Positions 45,707-56,213 of a stretch of DNA of 64,000 bases are shown in pieces. Below the pieces are notes generated by a model. The model was not told where the DNA came from and searched no databases. It worked only from the letters and a program-made list of their open reading frames with translations. The translations under genes were made by a program, and so were the position numbers. Source of the DNA: Bradyrhizobium sp. CCGB01. Lineage in GTDB: Bacteria; Pseudomonadota; Alphaproteobacteria; Rhizobiales; Xanthobacteraceae. The DNA is taken from the NCBI RefSeq assembly GCF_024199795.1, contig NZ_JANADK010000001.1, forward strand, positions 1,860,001 to 1,924,000, given 5' to 3'. Position 1 is the stretch's first letter. Each line of letters starts with the position of its first letter.

Positions 45707-47302
45707 ATGAATCTGACGCAGAAATTTGAGTTTCGGCAGTCGCTGGTGATAACGCCGCAGTTGATGCAGGCGATCAAGCTGCTGCAATTGTCCAATCTCG
45801 ATGTCGCGACGTTCGTGGAGGAGGAACTCGAGCGCAATCCGCTACTCGAACCTGCTGGCCATAATGAGCTCTCAACTAGTGATGTTTCGGACGAGACCAG
45901 CCTGTTCAGCGACCGTGGAGAACGCGCAAGCCAAGACCATGACTCCTTAGGCGGGGCCGTCGAAGCGTTTGAGCTCGGCCTAGAGGCATGGCCGAATCCC
46001 GATCTCGGCAGCCGTGCTGAGATCGCACACAACGTCTTCTCCGAGGAGCCGGCCGAGGCGGCCGCGCGCAACGCCCAGGATGCGACGCCGACCACCTATA
46101 CCGAATGGGGCGGCGGCGCCTCCTCCGACGAGGACTACAATCTCGAGGCCTTCGTCGCCGCGGAGACCACGCTGTCCGACCATCTCGCCGAACAGCTGTC
46201 GGTCGCCTTCACTTCGCCTGCGCAGCGGATGATCGGCCAGTACCTGATCGATCTCGTCGACGAGGCCGGCTATCTGCCGCCGGATCTCGGTCAGGCCGCC
46301 GAGCGCCTCGGCGCCTCGGCGGGGGATGTCGAGAACGTCCTTGCCGTGCTGCAAAAATTCGATCCGCCCGGCGTCTGCGCGCGCAATTTGAGCGAATGCC
46401 TGGCGATCCAGCTCCGCGAGCTCGACCGTTACGACCCCGCGATGCAGGCCCTCGTCGAGCATCTCGATCTGCTTGCCAAGCGCGACATCGCGTCCTTGCG
46501 CAAGCTCTGCGGCGTCGACGACGAGGACATCGCCGACATGATCGGCGAGATCCGCCGGCTCAATCCCAAGCCCGGCATGAAGTTCGGCTCGGCGCGGCTC
46601 CAGACCATGGTGCCGGATGTCTATGTCCGCCCGGGTCCCGATGGCGGCTGGCATGTCGAGCTCAACAGCGACACCTTGCCGCGCGTGCTGGTCAACCAGA
46701 CCTATTACTCCGAGCTGTCGAAGAAGATCGGCAAGGACGGCGACAAGTCCTATTTCACCGACGCGCTCCAGAACGCGACCTGGCTCGTGCGCGCGCTCGA
46801 TCAGCGCGCCCGGACCATCCTGAAGGTTGCAACGGAAATCGTGCGCCAGCAGGACGGCTTCTTCACCCATGGCGTTGCGCATCTGCGGCCGCTGAATCTG
46901 AAGGCCGTCGCCGACGCCATCCAGATGCATGAATCCACGGTGTCGCGGGTCACCGCCAACAAGTACATGGCGACAAATCGCGGCACATTCGAATTGAAAT
47001 ATTTCTTCACCGCCTCGATCGCCTCGGCCGACGGCGGCGAGGCGCATTCCGCCGAAGCCGTCCGTCACCACATCAAGCAGCTGATCGATTCGGAAGCACC
47101 GTCCGCGATCCTGTCGGACGACACCATCGTGGAGCGCTTACGCGCTTCGGGCATTGATATTGCCCGCCGCACGGTCGCGAAGTACCGCGAAGCCATGCGC
47201 ATTCCCTCCTCGGTACAACGCCGCCGCGACAAGCAGAGCGCTCTTGGTAACGTCCTCTCTACCGCAATGTCCGATCGCTCCCGCAACATCGAGCCGGCGT
47301 AA
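45707..47302 (+). CDS. rpoN1: RNA polymerase sigma-54 factor
   Basis: The 531-residue protein opens NLTQKFEFRQSLVITPQLMQ (region I, which contacts activators), then an acidic region II (about residues 50-150), the core-binding domain (LSDHLAEQLSVAF, LNPKPGMKFGSARL) and the DNA-binding end with the RpoN box ARRTVAKYREAM near residue 495. The frame is intact. Sigma-54 directs polymerase to -24/-12 promoters such as the one at 56011 and needs an AAA+ activator. In bradyrhizobia rpoN occurs in two copies and rpoN1 is the one without the usual lptB and hpf neighbours; here neither neighbour is present, so this fits rpoN1. The ATG at 45707 was chosen over 45680 because family homology begins there. 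Confidence 0.93.
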   Translation: MNLTQKFEFRQSLVITPQLMQAIKLLQLSNLDVATFVEEELERNPLLEPAGHNELSTSDVSDETSLFSDRGERASQDHDSLGGAVEAFELGLEAWPNPDLGSRAEIAHNVFSEEPAEAAARNAQDATPTTYTEWGGGASSDEDYNLEAFVAAETTLSDHLAEQLSVAFTSPAQRMIGQYLIDLVDEAGYLPPDLGQAAERLGASAGDVENVLAVLQKFDPPGVCARNLSECLAIQLRELDRYDPAMQALVEHLDLLAKRDIASLRKLCGVDDEDIADMIGEIRRLNPKPGMKFGSARLQTMVPDVYVRPGPDGGWHVELNSDTLPRVLVNQTYYSELSKKIGKDGDKSYFTDALQNATWLVRALDQRARTILKVATEIVRQQDGFFTHGVAHLRPLNLKAVADAIQMHESTVSRVTANKYMATNRGTFELKYFFTASIASADGGEAHSAEAVRHHIKQLIDSEAPSAILSDDTIVERLRASGIDIARRTVAKYREAMRIPSSVQRRRDKQSALGNVLSTAMSDRSRNIEPA

Positions 47303-48011
47303 TTGCGCTGGCTCAAAGCTAGGCATCAACAGGCGAGCCGCCTGAGCTCACCGGATTTGCATCGGCGAAGCCTGCCAGGCCGCGCTGGCGAAGTGCTAAT
47401 AGCATAACATCAACGCTAGGATTGGTATCTCGTAAAGAGTCTCCGACAGCGAGCTCGGCAAGCACAAGAGTTCACCGCGATCGATCGTTCGTCGCACAGA
47501 CTTCGAGGCTCGACGTAAATTCCGCAAACATCTTGCGTTGGCGCTCGATCGACTTTTGGCGAAGGCGACAACGACGTCCGGCGCCAGCATCGGAATGGGC
47601 GAGCTCGTCATCAACGACGGCCCGGCGGGCGCGAGCGGTTGAAGGATTTCCCTCAGCGCCTGGGGCCTCGATCCCGACGCAAGAGCCGAACGGCGTCAGT
47701 TGTGGAACCTATAGCTGTATCGACGCTATTATGAGAACACGCTCGTCTTTACCGTGCCTGCCGGCGAGGCCCTTGCCCGGAGAGAAAACGGAAACGACTC
47801 GCCGGACAGTCGGACATTGGCGTGATATATTAACCGGCGACGATTCGCGTGATCATCGACCGCATCAGGCGCATCTCCTGGTCAACGACCCAAGACGGCG
47901 ACCCGCGCATGGAACGATTTGCGGAAGTTGAGATGAGGGATTTCTCAAAACTGTCATTTCAGAATCGCGTTTCGCGCGCCCCGGAAACGAGCGGAAAAGC
48001 GAGCTGAAAGC
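47303..48011. other. about 700 bp between rpoN and groEL, no recognised gene
   Basis: No gene was recognised. A plus-strand stretch near 47650-47780 reads WGLDPDARAERRQLWNL and RRYYENTLVFTVPAGEALAR in broken frames and may be a small remnant. No rpoN terminator with a clear T-tract was found within 100 bases of its stop. Confidence 0.35.
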
Positions 48012-48037
48012 AAAAAACCCGGCATCGCTGCCGGGTT
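48012..48037 (-). terminator. Rho-independent terminator of groES-groEL
   Basis: On the minus strand AACCCGGCA-GCGA-TGCCGGGTT forms a 9-bp GC-rich stem with a 4-base loop followed by a run of T (TTTT), 23 bases after the groEL stop. This is the expected position and polarity for terminating the chaperonin operon. Confidence 0.9.
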
Positions 48038-48060
48038 CGTAGTCGTTGGAGCAAGTGGAC

Positions 48061-49764
<1,704 letters not shown>

Positions 49765-49791
49765 TCAAGGTGAGCGGTACGAGCGATTGGA

Positions 49792-50106
49792 TTAAGCGGC
49801 CTTCTTCTTGGCCGACAGGTCGGTGAGAACACCCATGATGTCGCTTTCCTTCATGATTAACAGCTCTTGGCCGTCGATCTTGACCTCGGTGCCCGACCAC
49901 TTGCCGAACAGCACGCGATCACCGACCTGAACATCAATGGGGATCAGCTTGCCGCTCTCGTCGCGGCCACCGGGGCCAACGGCGACGACTTCGCCCTGGG
50001 AGGGCTTTTCCTTGGCAGTGTCGGGAATGATGATGCCGCCAGCGGTCTTCTCTTCTGCCTCAATGCGCTTGACCACGACGCGGTCGTGAAGCGGACGAAA
50101 TTGCAT
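49792..50106 (-). CDS. groES: 10-kDa co-chaperonin GroES
   Basis: The 104-residue protein opens [20 protein letters not shown], has the mobile loop [20 protein letters not shown] that contacts GroEL, and the body [17 protein letters not shown] and [20 protein letters not shown]. The ATG at 50106 has a strong AAGGAG site 6 bases upstream. The last residues ([10 protein letters not shown]) form a short basic tail longer than the usual 95-97 residues. It is the first gene of the groES-groEL operon. No CIRCE element (TTAGCACTC-N9-GAGTGCTAA) is present in the 150 bases upstream. Confidence 0.95.
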   Translation of the reverse strand: MQFRPLHDRVVVKRIEAEEKTAGGIIIPDTAKEKPSQGEVVAVGPGGRDESGKLIPIDVQVGDRVLFGKWSGTEVKIDGQELLIMKESDIMGVLTDLSAKKKAA

Positions 50107-50404
50107 ACGGTACTCCTTGCATTTGCACGATGGGAAATCAACGTTGTTAGCAGTCGATGCCTGCGAGTCTTAGTGCAGGCGCTGCTGAAATAAGACAGCT
50201 TCTTAGGGGAGCAAGGGCCTTTCAGCAAAAAATCAGCATTCAGACTAGTCGGCAACACAGATGCTGCAATCATTCTCAAGTGGAGCGAATGCTCTTGAGA
50301 GAGACTTACCCGTCAACTACGAGAACTTTTCCGCGAAATTGATGACCGAGTTGATAGCACTATTGGGCGTCCTTATTCTAGCTCCGATGGCAGCGCTTGG
50401 GTAC

Positions 50405-50990
50405 CATTTGAATGAGGGCAGGTCTGATCCGCTCTTAGTCGATGGCTTTGATGAGATCGTGATCCAGTCCTTCGCAATCGATCGCCAAGAAGTCGATCTT
50501 GTCGGCATAAGGGATCAACAACTCGTTGATGCCGACAGTGTTCACCTCGATACGGTCTGTATACTTCCTAAGCCGTCGAAGTCGCCGAAATTTTCAATAT
50601 GTGCTTCATTCACTGAGGAGGCTCATGGGCATTTCCGATGAAGAGCGTGGCAAACGCCTGCGGAGCGGGCAAGACAACAGACGGTTCTCTGGGGCGCGCC
50701 GTTCGGATCAGCGTCGCCAATTCAGGATTGGGTTCAACCAGAACACCTAGCGCGCCTCTTTGGTACATAAGATATATACTCGAGCTAGAGACGGGGTGAT
50801 TGGCGCCGATCTCGACGTAGAAAGCACTATCCCGAGATTTTTGGCTCTTGAAGAGCCTCGCAGACAAAATTCCTTCCAGAATGATGTCTTGTCCGGCTTG
50901 TGCATAGCTGGCCGGAGCAAAGTGCTTGATGCGAGAATGCGGAAGATCGAGCCTATCGATCTCCTGGACTCCTGGGACGGCCGCTACCAC
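50405..50990 (-). pseudogene. FkbM-family methyltransferase, frameshifted
   Basis: The minus strand reads RIKHFAPASYAQAGQDIILE, then AFYVEIGANHPVSSSSIYLM, GVLVEPNPELATLIRTARPR, and in other frames VNTVGINELLIPYADKIDFL, AIDCEGLDHDLIKAID. VEIGANHP and VEPNP are the SAM-binding motifs I and II of FkbM enzymes, and 'LLIPYADKIDFLxIDxEGLD' is their third motif. Stops and at least two slips divide it, and part of the middle is missing. It lies upstream of groES on the same strand, without operon linkage. Some nodulation-factor methyltransferases belong to this broad family, but no specific assignment is possible. Confidence 0.7.
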
Positions 50991-51577
50991 CGGCTTGCAG
51001 GCGGCGCCTCTTTGCTTCATCCCAGCAATCGGCGTGCCAGGCCTAAGTATGGTTTCGCTTGCTTGGAAAAGTGAAGCACGCATGCACGGCAGATGCCCGC
51101 GCAATGAGCCGCGACGGTTTGTCGAGTTCGTAACATTGGCGTCATCAACCGAGCATGCATAGTAAGCCAAGACGGGAGCATCATGCTTGCCTCTCCGACC
51201 AGCTCGGGGTGATAAATCTCGAATATCGATGATGCGGGTAAATATCCGCCTAACCCAAGCGACTGCCGGATAGCGTCGGCGCAACACGTGTCCCATTATG
51301 GCTGATAGCCGGCCCGCGGGTCAAAGAGAGACTCTGAGCGATGCGCATCCGCCCGAGAATTCGGCTTCGAAGCGCGTTCATATCCGTTCGGCGTAGGTCA
51401 CAGAGTCGCGGCTTTAGCAGTCCGGGATCCTCCTTGTAGTTCACCGCCAGGTAAACTTGCGGTAGGGCTCGCGTTTGCCGATGCGCAATCAATGCCTTGT
51501 CCCGTCGAATGGTCACGTCGCTGCACGCCAGGCCGCGTACGGCTTTGCGCTCGCTATGCTCCGCTCGCTAGGATGTG

Positions 51578-52909
51578 CTAACAGAGTGAGCGGTACGGAT
51601 AAGCGTCGAATGCGGCGGCGACAGCCCGAATCAAAAGGCGGTGCTCCTGCCTCACGCGGATAAATCCATTTTCGATGTCCACAATCCCACCTTCGGCGAG
51701 CCTCGCCAAGCGTTCAGCTGAACTAAGAAAAGGAATCGGATCAAATCCGTGCACGGCATAGATGGCCGGAACGTCGGCCTCCAGATCGCACATCAGCCGC
51801 TCGATGATTGCTCCTCGGACGCGATCTTTGTGGGTGAGACGGCAGCCCTTTGATGTCGCCAGTAGACCCTCTCTGATGTGCCGGCTGTAGGAACCGGTTG
51901 CAACTTCGTTTTGGACGTAACCCTCGCAAAGACGACCAATGGCCGAAGCTCCGAAGCCGATCAGGTTCTACAGGTGTCTGCCGAGTACCCCAAAGAATTG
52001 CGCCGCAGGCGACCGGCTTTCTGCTCCAGAGCGAGCTCGTCTTCAGGCAAGGCAAAATGGTCAAGTCCGATTGGGCCGTAGCCGGCGGCGACCAGGGTAC
52101 CGGCTACCGCGGCTGCCTGTTCGGCGCGGGCACCGCTATCTGGCAGCGCCGTCTCGTTGATGAGGAGCTGATTCTTCCTAAATGACGGAATGTGCGCATA
52201 GCTGAAAACCGCGAGCCGGTCGGGGCACATGCCTACCGCGATTGCTGCGGTCCGTACGCATGACTGCACTGTCTGCCTTGGAAGATTGTAGATGAGATCG
52301 AAGTTGATGCGGCATATTCCATGTTGGCGCAGATTTTCAACGGCCGTAGCCGTTTGCGCCGGGTTCTGGACCCGGTTTATCTTTTTGAACGATGGGATCG
52401 AAGCTCTGCACGCCGAGGCTCGCGCGGTTCACACCGGCCGCCCCGAAAACCTCGGCCATCTCGACCGTAGACGTGCGCGGGTCGATCTCGATGGCGAAGC
52501 TAGCCGATTTCCTGAATGCGAAGCGCAACCGCAAGAGTTTCATCAAGTCCAAAAACTCCATTGGCCTGATGAGGGTCGGCGATCCGCCGCCAAAATGTAT
52601 GTCGCTCACTGGCAACCCTTGCGGCACTTGCTCTGCGACCAAACGGATCTCCTCGCGCAGCACCGCCAAATAGTTGAGGATCGGCGCATCCCGCTGAGTC
52701 ATCGTCGTCGGAAAACCACAATACCAACAAATCGATCGGCAGAACGGAACGTGGATATAGACCGAGACTGGCTCGTCGGCCGGCATTCTCTTCAGCCATT
52801 GCTCACAAGCTTCGGGACCGACCGCGGCGGAGAACTGGGGTACAGTTGGATAGATGGTGTACCAAGGCAGGCGGGCATCGAAATACTTGTTCAAGATTGA
52901 CGTCTGCAA
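51578..52909 (-). pseudogene. hemN: oxygen-independent coproporphyrinogen III oxidase (hemN), two frameshifts
   Basis: HemN is a radical-SAM enzyme that makes protoporphyrinogen IX when oxygen is low. The first frame (start TTG at 52909) reads QTSILNKYFDARLPWYTIYP and IHVPFCRSICWYCGFPTTM with the Cx3Cx2C iron-sulfur motif, GGGSPTLI and LGVQSFDPIVQK. Near 52385 one base slips and the text continues in another frame (HGICRINFDLIYNLP, LAVFSYAHIPSF); near 51965 it slips again (LIGFGASAIGRL, LMCDLEADVPAI, to the stop at 51578). All parts sum to the normal length of about 445 residues, so only the slips and the TTG start are abnormal. In B. japonicum hemN1 in the symbiotic region was reported as dispensable, consistent with decay. 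Confidence 0.85.
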
Positions 52910-53201
52910 CGGTGACTATCCCCTGCTTTATATCAGCATCGCCCTGCTCTCGATCGACGGAGTATAACCCGATATGGACTTACCGGCTCTTCCATCCGAT
53001 CGCGCGACGTAGAGAATTTCATCCGGGTGCTTGAGAGAGGCTCTCTGCTCGTTGTCCTGGCGGTAAGCGTGGGCGCCTTACGCCGCTATCGTATACCATT
53101 GAACATAATGATCGATCCTCAGGGCTGGGTCTTGAGGCTATTGCCAATGGGCAGCAGCCGGATTCGCTTCGAGCCACCAATCTGATTGCGCGGAAGCGAA
53201 T

Positions 53202-53390
53202 TTACATGCGCTGAAAGATGTGTGTGATAGTACCAGTGTTCGGAGTCTCATTAGACCAGGTTCCGGTAAAGTCGGCGCCTCTAGGACCGCCGAGATCGCG
53301 CGGCACCGTAGTGATCGCGTTAGCGTGCTCGCCAAATATTGGGTAGAGAAGCGCGAGCGTGCGCAGCGTGACCGCGGATAATCGTGACAT
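53202..53390 (-). CDS. small hypothetical exported-type protein, 62 aa
   Basis: The ATG at 53390 has AGGACAAAGAAG just upstream, a fair ribosome binding site. The N-terminal 25 residues (SRLSAVTLRTLALLYPIFGE) have a basic start and hydrophobic middle like a weak signal peptide, followed by ITTVPRDLGGPRGADFTGTW and SNETPNTGTITHIFQRM. A neighbouring frame continues with about 30 protein-like residues (ACKFASAQSDWWLEANPAAA), so the original gene may have been longer and been cut by a slip near 53205. The family was not recognised. Confidence 0.4.
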   Translation of the reverse strand: MSRLSAVTLRTLALLYPIFGEHANAITTVPRDLGGPRGADFTGTWSNETPNTGTITHIFQRM

Positions 53391-54036
53391 CTTCTTTGTC
53401 CTATTGATGCGACATTCAAGAAATTGGCAACAACCATGCCATGCAGCCGGATTGTGAAGGGGTGCGTTTGGAGCAGGTATCGTGTGCGCAGCTCAACGGT
53501 GCCTCGTCGGAAGTCCGACAATCGAGCGAACCAACTGAGGCGCATGTTAGACTCCTTACCTGTGAATTTGTGAGCGTGAGCTTGATCATTTCGGCGCTGG
53601 TCACCGATGGTGTGACCGGCCCATACGATAGCGAGGTCACCTGCGTGCCCCGTCGCCGCGTGAAAGCTTCAAACGGCGAGTCGTTGCCTCGTGTAGATCG
53701 CGCGCCAAACACGTCGGCGGCCGCGCGCCTGTGCTTTCGATCGAGACGTCGAGGCTGCGAGTGCCGCCGCTCAAGCCTTTTGCGCCCACGGCGGCGCCTC
53801 AGCGCGCCGAAATCCCGCCAAATGAGTGCCCGGCGATGGTCGCCGCCGCGGCGTCATCGAACGATAACCCACGTTGGCTGAAGAACGAGGGTACAAGGCT
53901 AATGTGCCGTTCTCCTTTCAAGGTCCCTGGACATCATCAAGCAACAGTAGGGTGTTTCGATCGGGGTCTCTGGTTCGCAAAAGAGAAGAGCCAATCAAAA
54001 AGCGCGGTGCACTAATGCGAGTAGGACGATATGCCG
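53391..54036. other. about 640 bp without a confident gene
   Basis: A plus-strand frame at 53441-53881 is open for 146 codons but is rich in Arg and Ser, switches composition midway and has no family or start signal. Nothing else was recognised between the small exported-type gene and the end of the regulator pseudogene. Confidence 0.35.
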
Positions 54037-55825
54037 CTATAGCCTGAGGCCAAGACGGCGAAGTCGATAGTCGAGTTTTGGTCTGCTGATCTTCAAAAGA
54101 CGGGCGGCGGCCGATACGTTGCCGTCTGCTTGGGCCAGCGCGGAGCGATAGGCGGCAACCTCCATTTCTGCAAAGGATCCGTTCGGCAATGATGCGCGTC
54201 CCTCCGAGACAGTGTTGTTGTCTTGCGCTGCAGGTGCATTCACTCCAATTAGCGGCGTGCGTCCCAGTCGTCCCTCACTCGTGAGCTGGATTGAGAATGG
54301 CGGCAGCAGCTCCGAGCCACTGAACAGATGACCGATATCTATGATGCTACCGTCGTCGGCATAGACGACGCCGCGCTCGATCAGGTTCTGCAATTCGCGG
54401 ATGTTACCAGGATAGTCGTATTTGAGCAGCGCGTCGGTGGCGCGGCGGCTGAAGCCCACAAGCTGCCGGCTGTGGCGCGCGCAATAGATTCCGACGAAAT
54501 GCGCCATCAGAAGTGGGATGTCGTCGCGCCGCTCCCGCAGCGGCGGGATCGCAATCGGAAACACGCTCAGCCGGAAATACAGATCCTGCCGGAAGCGGCC
54601 GGCCGCGACCTCGGCGGTCAGATCGACGTTGGATGCCGCCACCACACGGAGGTCCAGTGAGTTGGTCTTCGCGCCGCCGACCCGTTCGATCTTGCGCTCC
54701 TACAGCGCGCGCAGCACCTTGCCCTGGGCCGAATAGGTCAGTGACGCGATCTCGTCGAGGAACAACGTGCCCCCGGAAGCGCGTTCGAATAGCCGGCGCG
54801 CGAGGCGATGGCGCCGGTGTAGGCGCCTTTCTCCACCCCGAATAACTCGGACTCGACGAGCTGCTCCGGGATAGCCGCGCAATTGATCGCTACAAATGGA
54901 CCGCTGCTGCGCCGGCTCATGGCGTGCAACTGACTGGAGAACAGCTCCTTGCCGACGCCGGATTCGCCGACGAAGAGCACGGTGGCGTCGGTCTCGGCGA
55001 CGCGTTCGAGCTGGCGGCGGGTGCGAACGAACGCGGCCGAGACGCCGACCGCGACGCTGCTGCCATCGCCTGCGGCGGTCGGGCTTTGGTCTGCCGCGAC
55101 CGGGACCTTGCCGGTGGCGTGCACCGAGCGGCTCTTCCATTCCAATCCGAAATACTTGCGCTCCGGCGCGTCGTCGCCCCATGCATCGGCGTGCTGGCCG
55201 ACAACCATGCAGCGTGACGCGCCCATGCCGGCGCATTCGACCTCGCGGAAGATGGCGGGCCAGCCGCAAAGCTTGGTGGTGTAGCCGGAGGGTAGCCGAC
55301 CTGAAGCCAACAGACCGGTTCGCTGGCGAGGCCATAGCTCGCAAGGTGCTCGGCGGCTTCCGAGGAGTCCTCCCACAGGAATTCGCCTAGATACGTGCAC
55401 TTGTCGCTGTCAAATTCGAAATGCCGCGTCGTCACCTTGACGAAGCCCTCCAGCGTATACACGCGCGGCCCGGCGGCGAGCGCGTGGGTGAGGTCTTGGT
55501 TTGGGAAACGCTTCTGGATCAACTCGGCGTCGCGCGTACCCTGCATGTAACCCACACGCATGAAAAGCGCTTTCGCGGTCTCGATCCCGAAAGCGTCGAT
55601 GATCTCGGTGCGCAAGCGCCCCAGCACCTGCGACTGCATCAGCACCATGCGCTGGTCGCTGAACCAGGTGCGACCGTCGCCGAGAACGAAATGCAGCGAC
55701 TCGGCGAGATCGTTGAAGGTTGGCGCAGCGCCGCTCTTGAGCTCGCTGCTGGCACCGCGGGTGAGAATCCGGGCCGCGCGGCGGGATGCTTCCGCTAGGG
55801 AAATCCGCGTTTCATCAGTTCTCAT
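54037..55825 (-). pseudogene. XylR/DmpR-type sigma-54 activator, two frameshifts and a stop
   Basis: The ATG at 55825 opens RTDETRISLAEASRRAARIL; the aromatic-sensing domain (DLAESLHFVLGDGRTWFSDQ, YMQGTRDAELIQKRFPN) and V4R domain (ASYGLASEPVCWLQVGY, CAGMGASRCMVVGQ) follow. A slip near 55290 leads to the AAA+ domain with Walker A GESGVGKELF, the sigma-54 contact loop as GAYTGA (usually GAFTGA) and a second slip near 54795. SGGTLFLDEIASLT holds Walker B, and a TAG at 54700-54702 replaces a Gln codon. The C-terminal Fis-type HTH (NVSAAARLLKISRPKLDYRL) is intact. This class binds an aromatic effector and activates a divergent operon; here the protein cannot be made whole. Confidence 0.85.
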
Positions 55826-55840
55826 GAGGTTGCCTTGGTA

Positions 55841-55891
55841 TTCATGAATTCGCAAATAGGTCGATGAGGGACTTCATTATTTCATGAATTC
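55841..55891 (+). promoter_or_regulatory. two palindromic upstream activator sites 40 bp apart
   Basis: TTCATGAATTC occurs at 55841-55851 and again at 55881-55891; the core TTCATGAA is self-complementary. The sites lie between the divergent activator gene and the -24/-12 promoter, 120-170 bases upstream of the latter. XylR/DmpR-type activators use paired inverted-repeat upstream sites in this position, which makes this a strong candidate. Binding is inferred, not shown. Confidence 0.7.
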
Positions 55892-56010
55892 TTGGCGATG
55901 GAAGGGCGTTGGAGACGTCTAAGCCGTGTATTGCGGTGCCAGAACTAAGCAGCTGTTTTAGCTATGTAATTTATTTTGGCTCATCATTTGGTCACAGCCG
56001 CCGGGGCGGC

Positions 56011-56026
56011 TGGCACCGGCTTTGCT
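56011..56026 (+). promoter_or_regulatory. sigma-54 (-24/-12) promoter
   Basis: TGGCACCGGCTTTGCT matches the consensus TGGCAC-N5-TTGCW in every conserved base, with the correct 10-base gap between GG and GC. It lies 190-200 bases before the first gene of the aryl-alcohol/aldehyde oxidation operon. A 5' untranslated region of about 175 bases would follow. Together with the two upstream sites it forms a complete enhancer-promoter pair for the activator encoded divergently. Confidence 0.85.
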
Positions 56027-56213
56027 ATTCGGTGAGCCATTCGCGGGAGGAAGCGAGGCAAGAGGACCGGTTTACGGTCTCGAACCAGAAGTGCGGCGCG
56101 CCATCAGGTCGCCGCGCGGGGCAACTTCCTTGCTCTTTTTCTCCCCGGCAAGCCGCGGTCACAACGGCCGCACCGTCAATTGTTCCGCGTTAAGCGGAGG
56201 GGAGAATCTCCAG

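Noticed and set aside
45980..47071. 363-codon open frame on the minus strand inside rpoN
   Set aside because: It is the GC-rich antisense shadow of an intact sigma-54 gene, Asp/Gly/Ala-rich without any domain or ribosome binding site.
50250..50265. CGGCAACACAGATGCT as a sigma-54 promoter next to groES
   Set aside because: It points away from groES, matches only weakly at -12 and has no recognised gene downstream.
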